Shown here one piece after another: positions 33,262 to 45,455 of a stretch of 64,000 nucleotides of DNA. Location: assembly GCA_034440615.1 (NCBI GenBank), contig JAOTOM010004291.1, forward strand, positions 1 through 64,000. The letters are read 5' to 3'. Each line of letters starts with the position of its first letter. Position 1 is the first letter of the stretch. Source of the DNA: Ashinkailepas kermadecensis (Eukaryota > Arthropoda > Thecostraca > Neolepadidae). Under the pieces are notes generated by a model, which saw only the letters and a list, made by a program, of their open reading frames with translations, did not search any database and was not told the DNA's origin. Made by a program: the position numbers and the translations under genes.

Positions 33262-35289
33262 TGAATACGTTTTATGAATTCTTGGGATTTATCTTTCCAA
33301 TGCAATGTTTATGAACGTAACTAAGGTGATGGGACCACTCATCTTTTGTGCAAATACTTACTTTTCAGTTTGTGAGCAAATTAACGCCAAAAAGTGTACT
33401 TTGAGTTCGGTAACACAGTATAAAAATTAATGTTCCAAAAATAAATAGAACATAACCTAGCCTAAAGCCTAACCTCCCTCTGGAGAAAGAATTAAAAGAA
33501 TATAATTGAAAAAATATCAAAAAATTTATTCTCTTAAAATTGTCCAAATCACGAGAAAAAAACTAACCTGACCTAACCTAACCTAACACAAGGTGCTTTT
33601 GAAGAAACGCTATTTCCTTTTTTGCATTTTGAAGGAATATAAAAAAATCAAATGAAAGCTAAGCTAACTATCTAACCAAACCTAACCGATTTGTTTGTTT
33701 TAAGAAGGCAAATTGTATGTAATACTTGTCTCATGACCATCTAACAGCACAATCATACTGGTTTGGCTGTTTTGTTAGGTTAGGTCATGGTTTTTTGCTC
33801 TTTTAACATTTTATGTTATATTACCTCATCCAAAGTCCCTTTGTAAGTGTTATTTTGCTCTTCAACTGAAAAGTAATCATATACACCACAAATGAATGGT
33901 CATATCAGCTTAATCATGTTTGTCAAGATGGCAGTTCGAAATATAATTCTTAAAATGTATAAAACACCTCAAGCACAAATTTGCCAATATTTGTAGGTGG
34001 ATGCACATAGATGCAACTGAGCCCTTCCTAAAATATATGATATGTTAGGAAGGGCTCAATAATAAAATATATGATGGTTAATTTTGTGGTCATTTAAATG
34101 AATCTGGATATGATAGAGTGGCTTCATAAATTTATGAATATCAGATTCATTCAAATTACCTACATGAAATAATACGTAGCTGAAAAAAAGAACTTTTTTG
34201 GCGGGAGGGGGGGGGGGGGGTGTGTGCAAGTGTAACCCATATTGAATCATTTGGGTCATCACCAGTGTGCATTTCTGCATACATGTTGCATTTAAAATCA
34301 GCACCACATTAGGGACCAGAATTGCCAGTGAAACTTGCTGTAATATAACAGAATTACACCTCAAAGAGCAGGACTGGAAGAACTGCCTGGTCTGGGATTT
34401 TGTGATCATCCGGAAGATAATCATCTGCAATTTTACGGTGCCCTGTTTTTTTTTAGAGTGGAGTCATCTCAGTAGGGCCAGAACATAGAAATGAGGAAAA
34501 GATTGAGTATATGGTGATGAATGAATGAAGTTTGTTGTAATTTTAGAAGCTGATTTCAGAAGAAAAAAATTACCAAAATTGAATGGGTATGTAATGCATT
34601 GTATTTTTATTATAGATCACTGGTGCCCTGTGCATGCAAAATGCATAAAATCACAAGATTAAAAATTTCTGTTTTTGGGAGGCAAGAATTCATTTAGTTC
34701 ATTAAGTATGGATTTCCATGCAAATGCATGAACTTCAAGACAGTGGAATATTATGACCTCTTACTCCAACTGCATGGTATAATCACGTTGTTTGGTGAGA
34801 ACTGCAAATCAATGGGTGTTTAACATCATGCAAAAATTGCACAAAAAGCACCAAGGAGTTTTTTTTACTTGACAATCAGCACGAAAATTATCCTTCAAGG
34901 TGAATTGGTCATCAACTTTCCACCACATCCCAGATTACAAAATTTAAGCCCATCTCTGCATCTGAGTAATGCTGTGAGTATTTCAGATGAAGTTGGGCGT
35001 GCATGCACCTTATTTCCATAGTAATGAAAGTCACCAAATATGGCAACCAATTGAAGCAATTGTGCATATGCAGATGGCCTACAACTGTTTTCTAGCTATA
35101 GGGAAATATACAACAAAAAATATGCTAGCTCACCCAGCACTTTGATCCCTCAAAGAGCCTCTGGTCACATAGTTGAATTTATCATCCTGCTTGGGACGCA
35201 CACGTACTAAGATAGTGCTTTCATAAGAGACAAACAAATTGCACTTCGCATCCACAATTTTCGAATGGTAAAATGTTTTAATCATTCAG
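33262..35289. other. Unassigned AT-rich stretch
   Basis: No gene seen. Contains four CCTAA-type units at 33568-33592, a perfect 14-bp inverted repeat at 34018-34058 and a poly-G run at 34203-34219. Confidence 0.4.
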
Positions 35290-38160
35290 AAAGCGAACGG
35301 AGCTTTAGAGGAAGGCATCAAAACACCTTTAAAATCAGAGGACTTGTCAAGAGGGAAGAAGCGTGTTAGCTCTCCGAAAGTCGCTTTGGTTTCTCAGCTA
35401 TGTATTTTATCAAGCATGTATACAAGACATGTAGGACAGCTCACGGGTTCGTCGGTGACAGCTTCGGCCTTTTTACCTCTGCTAATATTCCAAAGCTTAG
35501 GTCCAAAACATTCAATGGTGAAGAGAGGATAATTTTTGTTTGAATAGCTGTATTTGAAGTGGTTTTGTAATCTTGTGGAATATGGGGTATTCAGCGAATC
35601 CGCGAAAAGAAGTCTAATAGAATGAGGCAGCTGATTATAAATTATTTTTGTTTGCATAACAAGCAACATCTTAAGTTTTGCTATATCATGGACTTTTAAA
35701 ATTTTGTATTTCTTAAAGATAGGGTTCGCAATCTGAGGGGAAATACACCCTCATTAATACGCACCATTCTTTTCTGAAGTAAGGGTAGTTTGTGTGTCTG
35801 ATTATCATAGTTTGTGCCCCCAAGAAAACAACAATACTTTAAATATGGGAGAATGAATGCATTGTACAACTTCAGAAGGTGATTTTTGCCCAGGACATAT
35901 TTGATTTTTGATATCATTCCCATGCTACGACTCGTTAGGTTTGAACACTGCTGATATGGGATGCAAATTACACATTTTCATCTATGTATACACGAAGATA
36001 CTTCACTGAATGTTGATGCAAAATAGCAATCTCATTAAATTCGATCTGGATATCACTATCTGTTTTGTGATTGTTAGACAGCTGGTATACGGTGGTGGAT
36101 TCATGTAATGACCAAAGATTCGAACGCAGCCATTGTGAATTTTTGGCAAGGAATTTGTGATCTTGTTTTGAAGCTCTTTACAGTCACTGCTTTTGATTTT
36201 AAAAAAAAAGGATAGCCGTGTCATTAGCTGATGGAAATGTCTCACATGCTACATGCAAATTTACAACATATTTTATGCATATTATACAGAGTAAGGGGCC
36301 TAGAATTTAACCTTGTGGTACACCCAATTCATTTTTCTTCAGAAAGCAGGGGTGCTGTTATTTATTCTGGTAGCTTGTGTTCTTCCTGGTAGATATGACT
36401 GTATCTTTTTTATTGCATTTCCCTTCACACCATATTGTTCCATTTTGGCACATAATATTTTTTAATCAACAGCATCGAATGCCATTCTCAAATCAAGGTA
36501 AATTCGGAACATATTCATTGTTTTCAATTCCTTTGGTGATCAGGCTCAGAGAAGAAGCACATATGAGGACCTCTCTTTTCTGAAAGCAAATTGTTGATCA
36601 GAAAGTACATTGTGTAGTGTGAAATGTTCCAAGAGTTGGTCGTAAATTATCTTTGCCAATATTTGTTTTACATATATGGAAGAATACTAATAGGTCTGAA
36701 GTTACAACATGTTACCGGGGAAGCTTTTTTTTGTAGACGGGCAAAAGCAATTCCAAGTGGCTTGGGGAAGATCCCACTATTCAGGCATAAGTTTATGACA
36801 TGGGTTAATTGTGGTAATATTGACCTATATGATTGTTTAAATATCCTGAAATTGATTCCACTAATTATTGACCGAACATTACTCAAGGAAGCAATCACTG
36901 TATCTGAACTGATTTCTGTTACGGCTAATAGTACCATTGATATATCTGGGAGGGTATGCATGTATTCTAAAACATTGGTGTTGTTTTGAGGAATCTGTTC
37001 TCTCATTTTGTGTGCAATTTCTGTGCAGTAGTTATTTAATCCGTCAACTATCGCTACACCAATTTCTAGAGCAATTACTAAATCTGTGTTAATTTTTTTC
37101 AGGAATATCATGTTTGGAAGGAGTTTTCCTCAGTATCCGGTTACTCATTTCCATGTATATTTTGTATTATTTTGATGTTTGTTATATTCAGCCTGATAAT
37201 GAAGTATTTTTGCTTTCCCAATTATTGTAATCAGTGTGCTTTATACTTGTTATAACTTTTCTTGCATTCAGCAGTTTGATATTTAAGTTTTTGACTAAAT
37301 GATACTTGCTTTCGATTGATTGAGCATGATGTTGCTGTTGAAACCCACGATTTTATGGAGGCTGTTTTCTTGGTAAGACTTGAGTATGTGTAAATTTATC
37401 AATCCCACTTTTATATGCAATGTTGATGTTGTAAAAATAGAGAAGTGATCAGATAAATTAGATTTAATGATGCCAGCATGTATTAATTTTGATACATTAT
37501 TACAGAAAATATTGTCAATTAATGTGTGTGATGTATCACATGAGTGTGTGTGAGTTGCCTTTGATATTAGAGGAAGAAAACCATGAGAGCAACCATAAGA
37601 ACCATGAGACATGAAAAATGAATCACCAAAGTGGTCATTTGGAATTGAGAACAGGGCAGCATTTAGATCTCCAAAGATGTATGTAGGCATGTTCAGATAG
37701 TTTATTATTGTTAGGCATTCTTCAAATTCTGACAAAAATTGTACATTATGACCAGGTGCATGATATATCTGGCATATCAAAATAGTTCGTTTATTACTCA
37801 ATTATATTTCGAGAAAAATAACTTCAGCTTCAACAGCAACACAATCAAATAGATAGAGCCGTTTTGCTTTTAGCGATTCCAAAGAATAGATTGCGGACCC
37901 TCCCGACCCAGTTTTGTGTTTCCTGCTTTGGTAGAATAGTTCACAATCTTCATCATCTAGGTTAAATTTCTGTTCATTTTCTTTGATAGCCATGTTTCAG
38001 AAATACATATAAAGATCCATTTGTGATTCAGTTAGCTTAGGAAGATGTTGAACTCATCAAATTTACTTACTATGGACCTTGGATTTAAATAGAGAATATC
38101 TATGTTTCTTCCTAAGTCAGGACCCATTTCAGCTTGTCTACTGATATCTCATCATAGAAC
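35290..38160 (-). pseudogene. LINE with endonuclease and RT, heavily mutated, minus strand
   Basis: Reading from 38160 down: ILYLNPRSIVSKFDEFNIFL and ICISETWLS (endonuclease start, about 38080-38000), ILICQIYHAPGHN and FGDLNAALFS, HTLIDNIFCN and LSDHFSIFTT (37800-37300), then RT: NFRPISILPYM (36680), GVPQG-stop-ILGPLL (36320), ANDTAILFF (36220), VKYLRVYID, LYNAFILPYLKYC, LLQKRMVRI and FGPKLWNISRGKK (35450). The order matches L2/Daphne/Crack-like LINEs lacking RNase H. The catalytic ADD box is AND here: the first Asp is replaced by Asn. Many stops make it an old fossil. Confidence 0.82.
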
Positions 38161-38192
38161 ATCATAGAATAGAACATCATAGAACATCATAG
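38148..38192. repeat. ACATCATAGAA short tandem repeat
   Basis: Four imperfect copies of an 11-bp unit, with an extra ATAGA after the second. Confidence 0.9.
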
Positions 38193-39325
38193 AAATTGCA
38201 ATTCTCTCGAATTCGTTCAAAATGAGAAGACGTAAGAGCAAGATCATCTGAGATTATATTCAAGAATGGGTTATGTGTTTTATTTTCCAAGGTAGGTTGG
38301 TATTAGAACCTAGTTGCAGGAGTACGCAACAAGGTAGTTCAATACTTTTATTATAACAATATGCCTGTCTTCCCTTTCATCTGACTCGACCGACTGCATA
38401 GCTAGACTGGAGGTGCCTAGCAATTAATGGAGAATACTAACATGAGTTTTGAAATGATACTAGCAATTTACGTCACAAAACCGTTCAACTTACTATTCAT
38501 AAACACACTTTTGGTGTAACGGCGGCAAGTAATGCAATAGGCGTCTGGGAAAAAAGAAAACACGTTTTATGAAAGAAACCATGCACACATCACGCAAAAA
38601 CTGTTCGGAAGCAAAACATGGATACATTTATTGTGTGCACAATTGTCTGTCCGTTCAAAAACAATTGCATATTGCATAAGCGAAGTTATTAAATTTACTT
38701 CAACGAAAATCTGGTATATATCTTCTTCAAGCGTAATAAGTATCATCAGTTACCAAGTACAATAATTAACCTACAGTTCTCTCTCTATTTCATTCATGAA
38801 TGCCATACGAGAGGCAGGTTTATTACACAGAGCATAGTACGCACGCGCGGCTTTTTTTTAGATAGGTGCTGGGCTGTGGTACAAGTCAGTGCTTGTGAAC
38901 ATTCCGATCCGGATATGTTTATTCAGCTGTTTACCCAACCTAGGTAAATATGCATGAGTTAGTGAAGGTGGTTTGATCACCGCCGAACATGAATAAGTAG
39001 GTGCCTAGGTACCTACTACCAACATGAGCAGGTTCAGGTGTTTTTGTTTAGCTAGTGTGAATTGCAATGTAATCAAGGTGAAGGTAAGCAGGTACCCACC
39101 TAGGCAAACAAATGTACACCTAAACAGGACCCGGGTGATATTAATTATAGTTGCATATGTAAGTATGCATCTGGTACTGCCTACCCCTCCATTCATCACA
39201 TAGTGCTAAAAGATCAAATATATGTTTAATTATTATATAATTTAGCAGGTCAAATAGGAATAGTTTTATTTAATACAACGAAGAATGGCTCTTAGATGCT
39301 CATGGGTTTTAGACATTGCGTGTAA
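38193..39325. other. Unassigned stretch
   Basis: AT-rich, no gene seen. Short palindromic AGGTACCT-type motifs at 38998-39020. Confidence 0.4.
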
Positions 39326-39404
39326 AGAAAATATACGACCTTCAATATGCAGGAGGTGCTGAGTTGACATCAAAAGTAACGATAAAGATTCTACTTTATT
39401 ACTC

Positions 39405-39431
39405 AACGTTTCGGCCAGGGGCCATCGTCAG
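39405..39431 (-). ncRNA. Hammerhead-type ribozyme motif (PLE C, minus copy)
   Basis: Minus strand: CTGACGA, stem II GGCC/GGCC, GAAACGTT. Flanks CATCACTC before the core and GAGTAATA after it pair at six of eight positions as stem I. Stem III is reduced to ACGT, so a dimeric variant is expected. Confidence 0.7.
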
Positions 39432-39759
39432 GAGTGATGAAAAAAGCTCAAAATTAAAAGGTTAAAAGAGCACGCGGGAAAAAAGCGTGCAAAAAGACAC
39501 GTGGAATGCAGAAAAGCCTCCTCAGTGGTGCAGACACTCACAGAAACTTCAAACCAGAAACAAACTATGTCAAGAAGGAATCCTCTGAGGAAGCCCGAGC
39601 CGATGGTCCATATACATATCGATGCATACACTCACGCACATATATATACATATATCCAATATAACGCGTAATACATACTGTATATAATTTATGTTTATGT
39701 AATTTTATGTGACATACCAAGACGTCGTTTGCGTGTTTAATTGCGGCCGTAGATGACGT

Positions 39760-39957
39760 ATATGAAGAGATTCGAGGACCTTCAGATCAGCGTTGACCTG
39801 GCCATTGCTATAATTTCTACTTTGAAGTTTGTGTTAGTTTCGCTGTGTTCCATGTTAGAATGTTTGTCGATCATGTTTTCGCCTAAAGGTGTGTATGCTC
39901 TCCGAAGTCTGGCAGCTCCCAAGTGCTCATTGTACCTATTCCTGATGCCTATACCTC
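39760..39957 (-). pseudogene. PLE C GIY-YIG nuclease fragment, minus copy
   Basis: Minus strand reads RYNEHLGAARLRRAYTPLGE, then KHSNMEHSETNTNFKVEI. This matches the plus copy but starts within the domain, so the YVGET part is missing. A frame break follows near 39785. Confidence 0.75.
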
Positions 39958-40029
39958 ACCCTCACAACAGCAGTAGGATAGGTGGGCAACGTCGGCATCG
40001 AGCGGGTAGCAATCCAAACTATGTTTACA

Positions 40030-40527
40030 TGAGATTTCCTTTTGTCGATGACCTACTATGTCCACAGGTAAACGCAGCCATCCGTTCGTCTCATTTAAAC
40101 CATGTTAGGGTAGCCTGGACTAGCGGATCTACGCTGAAATCTTACCTGGTCCGCTCAGCCCTGGAAATGCCGCCATGCTCAGCTGGTAGGAGAACGTGCC
40201 ACACCTGTATCAACGGGCTCAAAGGTAGGAACGGGCACACGGAAAAACGTAGGAACAATTGATGTCGGTGAAACCAAAAGTAGCATCAGGGATAGGTACA
40301 ATGAGCACTTGGGAGATGCCAGACTTCGGAGAGCATACACACCTTTAGGCGAACACATGATCGACAAACATTCTAACATGGAACACAGCAACACTAACAC
40401 AAACTTCAAAGTAGAAATTCTAGCAACGGCCAGGGACAACGCTGATCTGAAGGTCCTCGAATCTCTACATATACGTAATCTACGGCCACAACTAAACACG
40501 CAAACGGCGTCTTGGTATATCACATAA
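40030..40527 (+). pseudogene. PLE C linker and GIY-YIG nuclease, plus copy
   Basis: First frame: NAAIRSSHLN, VAWTSGSTLKSYLVRSALEM and the Cys motif CSAGRRTCHTC, the linker typical of one PLE group. After a frame change near 40255 the nuclease follows: DVGETKSSIRDRYNEHLGDA (YVGET expected, Tyr replaced by Asp), AYTPLGEHMIDKHSN, and VLESLHIRNLRPQLN with the catalytic Glu. The first GIY strand is not readable. The upstream RT is absent. Confidence 0.8.
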
Positions 40528-40799
40528 AATTACATGAACATAAATTATATATAGTATGTATTACGCGTTATATTGGATACATGTCTATATATGTGCGTGA
40601 GTGTATGCATCGATATGTATATGGACCATCGGCTCGGGCTTCCTTAGAGGATTCCTTCTTGACATAGTTTGTTTCTGGTTTGGAGTTTCTGTGAGTGTTT
40701 GCACCACTGAGGAGGCCTTTTTGCATTCCACGTGTCTTTTTGCACGCTTTTTTCCCGCGTGCTTTTTCAACTTTTAAGATTTAGCTTTTTTCATCACTC

Positions 40800-40826
40800 C
40801 TGACGATGGCCCCTGGCCGAAACGTT
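40800..40826 (+). ncRNA. Hammerhead-type ribozyme motif (PLE C, plus copy)
   Basis: CTGACGA, stem II GGCC-CCT-GGCC, GAAACGTT, flanked by CATCACTC and GAGTAATA as stem I. Core bases are intact, and the core is the same as in the minus copy. Confidence 0.72.
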
Positions 40827-40911
40827 GAGTAATAAAGTATAATCTTTATCGTTACTTTTGATGTCAACCCAGCACCTCCTGGTATATTGAAGGTCGTATA
40901 GCTTTATTTAC

Positions 40912-42140
40912 ATCATTTTGATATCGGAGATATACCTAAGTAAGTACCGGGTTAGCTCTTAGCTAAAAGGTCATCTGTTCTTTTTTGCGGCAAGACGTAC
41001 AAAAAGAATAGTCAGGAAAATTTCCAAGTTCTAGCTGAAACAGTTTGGAAATAGCACGCGAAAAACCTCAGGACAGTAATGGAGTCTGCTCACCACGCAC
41101 AGGTACAATGTCATTCCCGTGGCACGACCAACACATCACAGTTACTTCAGTGATCAATTATTTTTGAAATAGGACGGAATATACCACTGTCTGAATACTG
41201 TATCGACATCCCTCCGAACCAAGAGATCCAAACGAAAAAAAAACACTCGAAGTAGACGAGTTTTCTAACTCCTTCACCAAAGAGGCCGGCGATGCATCAG
41301 AACCGTATCGTTGAATGGAACGTAACACAAAATTCGCTTCGTCTCCAACATACATTTACTGGTAGTCACCGATAAAGCAAACCAAACCCGCGACGACAGG
41401 TGAACTTAACATATAGACAACAGGTGGCTACAACACATTTTACACTGCTGACTCGTGGGAGACCCGAACCCGTATCCAGCGACGTTCGCCGGCTTCGTCC
41501 AATATAAAACTGCCTTAAATATTACCAATGGTGATCTTATGCAGGTATCCTACATGGGGGATGGGTTAGGGTGTGTTCACCCAGGTGGGCTATAATATCC
41601 TACGCAGGTTCGTGTCACGCATCGTAATGATTTAATCCCCGACGGAACATTCCATTGGTACAAATGCTTTCAAAAACTCCAACATGATGGCAAATCTCAG
41701 GACTGGCAGCGATGGAATGCACCGATTATCCCACCCTTTCCATCCTTTTGATTTGTGTCTCGAACTCTCGTTCATCATCCCCGTTTCCAGGGATGTTCGA
41801 AAACAGGCAGTTATATCACCGACCAGTCTCGTAAAAGCCTCCATGTTTTCGAAAATGTTCTTGAACATTCGAGAACGGTTACACACCGACTGGCCCATTT
41901 CGTCTACCTTCAGACTAAACAAATGACCGACCTTGGTGCGAGGAAGTTACGCCATTATATAACCTCTAACGCCGTACATATACCCACCTTTCGACCAGTG
42001 CTTAGACTGGACAGGAGTGGAATTGCTCAGCAATAGGCATGAGGAGGCTCTCAGTAGGAAACAGGGAAACTATAGGCAGGTCATGAGGGGATGCAGCTGA
42101 TAAAGAGACAAGTATTGCAAGCAAGGGGAGGAATAGTTTA
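40912..42140. other. Unassigned stretch with overlapping open frames at 41632-41926
   Basis: No domain recognised. A 96-codon minus-strand frame (41632-41922) has a Cys/Met-rich, possibly helical sequence (MFKNIFENMEAFTRLVGDI) and overlaps an 80-codon plus frame. I cannot name either and do not claim a gene. Confidence 0.3.
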
Positions 42141-43298
42141 TCATGTTTTTATGTCAATGTGTTAGGAACAAAATTGGGGAACTGCATGCATCTATGTTGT
42201 CTGAAAAGCTAGATTTGATATGTATGGCAGAGGCTTGGGTTAATTAAATCATTTTTTTAGACAACTTGCAAGAATTTGAATTGACAGGCTACAACATGCA
42301 TGCTTATCAAAGGAAGACAAGGATAGGAGGAGTTAAACTCTTGTATGTCAGGCAAATAATGGAATGTCATTCCATAGAGGATGTACATAGTGAAGGAGTA
42401 GAATCTGTGTGGTTACATATCATTCTGAAGAATGGAACATAATTTATATTGGGGCATTCTATAGACCTCCGGACCAGAATAAAAACACTGACAGGTTGAT
42501 GCAGGAAGAGATATGTAGGAGAGTGCAGGAGAGAAATGTTTTGTTGGGGGATTTCAACATAGCAGGATTGGGAAACAAAACTATAGGTCTAAACAAATCA
42601 CGAAGAAGTTTCATGGCTTGTTTTGAGGAACATGTCTTCTTTCAAATGACACATGAACCTACAAGGGAAAATGAAATATTAAATCTTGTGCTTACTAATG
42701 AGAAAAAAGGTACAAAATGTGAACATAGGAGAGACTTTTGGTAATATTGATCACAACATTATACGCTTCTCATTGTATGTTAGAAGTGCAGGAACCAATA
42801 AAACAGTGATTCCAAATTTTGCTAAGGGAAATTACAATGAGTTCAGGATCTTCCTGAATGAACTTAATTGGAAAGACTTATTGAAAGGCTTAGATGCGTA
42901 TGAAATGTGGAGAATGATAAAAGGCAAACTATTTCAAGGTCAGGATAGGTTCATTTCCAATAGGCAAATTCGATTAACCAGGGTTAAGCACACTTCATGG
43001 CTGACCAGAGAAGTAAAACATTTACTGGAGTCAAAGAAACAGGCATTCACGAAAACAAATGATGCTTACACTGAGGTAAGCCTCGAATCATATAAAATAG
43101 CTAGAAATATAGTTAGGAAGTGTGTTAGGGCATCTAAAAGACTGGCTGAAATCAAACTAGCTCGAGAATATTCAGCATGTAATGCTAAGAGATTCTTTAG
43201 CTCCTACGAATTTAAGGCTAGAAAGTGTAGTGTACGAGCACTGGAGGTAGATGGGGAAATAGTGGTTGATGATTGTGATATTGTGGAATCCATAAGCA

Positions 43299-44040
43299 AG
43301 TGTAGGAAAGTTCCTATATTGGCACGCGAATGTCTAGCAACCTCGTCGTCTCGATAACCCCGGTCGCGAAAGCACCAATATCTTTCTAGCTGCCCTGTAT
43401 TGCACTGCAGCACTCGCACGATCACACGAGACAGACCGACACCGTACAGAACTTTCTCCTCTGAAGGAAAGCCGTGATACTGCCTTTCCTATGAATTTAG
43501 AAGCCGAATTTAGTTGGGAAGCTCGCGCGCCGGAGCGTTTCAGCCGCGGTCCGCTCGCAGTGAAAATCCAAGCCTGACTGACTGGGCGCAGCCGTGGGGT
43601 CTCTCACGGGCGATGCCCCGGCCGCTGATTGGCCGAAGAGGTATACGCCCATTTACGTCACACCCCTGTTCTAGAAGGTTCGACAGGGGAAGTAGGCCTG
43701 CAGTTAGTGATGGTTGCTATGTGACTTTTACGGTACACTATTACAGTTACAATTACGGTACACTTTTACAATCGGAAAGCTTACGGGATTATCTCAATTA
43801 CGGTTACGGGACAGCCAAACGTATAACTTTATGTGAACTCTGTTACATCTAACATTTAACGACGGCGGCGGGGCGCGCCGGTCGGATAGGGGAGGGGAAG
43901 GGGCAAGGTCCACTGACCGGCCCCGACTGGAGCGGTGGCTTGCTTACGTCGGCATCAGACAGGCGGACGCCAGTCTAGGTGCCTGAGACTTGTCGCGCCG
44001 GGAACGGAGGGGGCAGGGGGCTGAATTTATGGGATTAAGA
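43299..44040. mobile_element. 742-bp insertion of unknown type inside the CR1-like LINE
   Basis: LINE coding sequence stops before and resumes after this GC-rich block, so it is inserted DNA. No ORF with a known domain. It has repeated GGTACAC and TTACGG motifs (43730-43812), an inverted CCAAT box (GATTGGCC, 43628) and a perfect three-unit heat-shock-type motif at 43668-43682. Ends and target duplication are not resolved. Confidence 0.5.
43668..43682 (+). promoter_or_regulatory. Heat-shock-element-like motif
   Basis: TTC-TA-GAA-GG-TTC, three alternating pentamers in the perfect heat-shock factor arrangement, 12 bp after ACGTCA and 40 bp after an inverted CCAAT box. No gene start follows, so function is unproven. 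Confidence 0.4.
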
Positions 44041-44481
44041 CTCTCAAAACTAACTCTATTACACAAGCAATTCTCATCAGTATTTACGAAAGGGAATTCT
44101 GGTACAATATAAACAACTGAAGGTTATGCCATGACAGGTGATAGGCTGGAGGATCTTACAATAACTACAGAAGCCGTAGAAAAGCAGTTGCAGAATATAA
44201 CCTAATAAGTTTCTGGGCCAGATGATATATATGCTAGGATCTTAGTAGAGTATGCTAAAGCTTTGGCAGTTCCCCTAGGTATCATTTTCAGGCGGTCTAT
44301 GGAATATTCTGAAGTACCTGAAGATTGGAGAAATGCACAGGTAGTACCAATTTCAAAAAGGGAGCTGTGAAATGAGTAGGAAACTGCAGGCCAGTCAGTT
44401 TGACCTAAATAGTTTGCAACGTACTAGAAAATCTGGTTAAACAGAATGTTCAGATATATCTTCATAGGCACAACCTTTTAA

Positions 44482-45400
44482 CACGCGCCCTGGAGGGCCT
44501 CTGAAAATTACGCGCACTGGAGGGGGGGCGGATTCCCCGCCCCCCTAAGATCTCGGCTCCTAGTAAAGCTGGAGGAACGAAATTCGCAGGGTGGATGGGT
44601 ACGGTAGAGAACTCTATTGTGTGCAAATTTCATAACCTTAGGTCAATATCTTCAAGGTCAAATGAGGTCAAATTGGCAAAATTTCCTGGTTTTGCATGGC
44701 TTGGCTTGTCATCGTTATGGATCGCTGTGATTGTGTTTAAATGCTCAAAAATGGGCATCAGTGATGTTTTGGACATTACTAGTGATGCAATGCAGATGCT
44801 AGACCCAATATTTGACCTCAGGTCACCTATATAGCACCACATTATCAGGTCAGTTACCTGTTCCAGTTACCGAAACCGGGCCGCCCGCCCGACTGCTCCG
44901 TCGGGCAGCTCGGAGCAATCGGCTTCGTGAAGAAAGGAGTGAAGTGCATGAATAAAGTACGGAAACGCAATGACAAACAGTACAAATGACAAACAGTAGT
45001 GCATTTATGACAACATTCCAGTTGATCATGTTTGGTTCCATTAACCTGTCATGAACTTGACCTGACTTGACCTCGGTGACCTAACATGACCTTGAAACTA
45101 TATAGCATATCAATATACATGAAACAAGTCTCTAGTGTTGCCAAGAACACTTCCCTTTTGCGAGTATACGGGAAGCGCATCAGCGCCGATTTTTGTGGTC
45201 TGGCGCCGGAATTGTTTTTTACTTTAGCGGCCCCTAACTTGAAAAATGTTCGGCCGATTTCCATTTTTCTTCCTTTAAACGACGCGCCGTTCATTTCTAA
45301 GCAGGTACGCAGAAAATCGTGTATATCAACCGGTAAAATCTGCAGTTATTTGCGAGAAACCGGAGGGGTGGGCGGATTTCACCCCCCTCCAGTGCGCGTG
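44482..45400. mobile_element. TTAA-type MITE, full-length copy (919 bp)
   Basis: Exact TTAA duplication at 44478-44481 and 45401-45404. TIRs: CACGCGCCCTGGAGG at the left, inverted CCTCCAGTGCGCGTG at the right. No transposase frame inside. The target LINE reads continuously across the site once the element is skipped. Contains many AGGTCA half-sites, mainly four TGACCT at 45058, 45068, 45077 and 45087 and two AGGTCA near 44654 and 44664. PiggyBac-type mobilisation is inferred from TTAA. Confidence 0.88.
45058..45092 (-). promoter_or_regulatory. Cluster of four AGGTCA half-sites in the TTAA MITE
   Basis: On the minus strand, four AGGTCA hexamers in the same direction with spacers of 4, 3 and 4 bp. 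The same cluster is in the truncated copy at 56323-56357. Candidate nuclear-receptor sites by consensus only. Confidence 0.5.
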
Positions 45401-45455
45401 TTAAGGGATACTAGACATGGATTTCGATCCCGAAGGTCCAAACATGCCACCAGAT

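Larger units (their letters stand above)
39330..40911. mobile_element. Penelope-like element C, head-to-head pair
   Basis: A minus-oriented copy (about 39955 down to 39330) and a plus-oriented copy (about 39965 to 40911) face each other. The outer 625 bp of each arm are inverted repeats with about 90% identity by eye, starting with TATACGACCTTCAATAT and ending at the nuclease. Only the plus copy has extra upstream sequence (39965-40280). It is a different PLE family from B: its linker and Cys motif are different. Each arm carries one hammerhead-like motif. Confidence 0.8.
42143..45455 (+). pseudogene. CR1-like LINE (endonuclease and RT N-terminal half) with two nested insertions
   Basis: Endonuclease: CVRNKIGEL and DLICMAEAWVN (42150-42245), TRIGGVKLLYVR, IYIGAFYRPPDQNKN, NVLLGDFNIAG (42535), MTHEPTRENEILNLVLTNE, then GNIDHNIIRFSL and a linker with NAKRFFSSYEFKARK. 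The sequence breaks at about 43298 (insertion to about 44040) and resumes with HKQFSSVFTKGNSG. RT then begins: SGPDDIYARILVEYAKALA, SEVPEDWRNAQVVPIS. It breaks again at the TTAA MITE (44482-45400) and resumes with RDTRHGFRSRRSK before ending near 45455. The palm with its Asp pair is not present. Confidence 0.8.
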
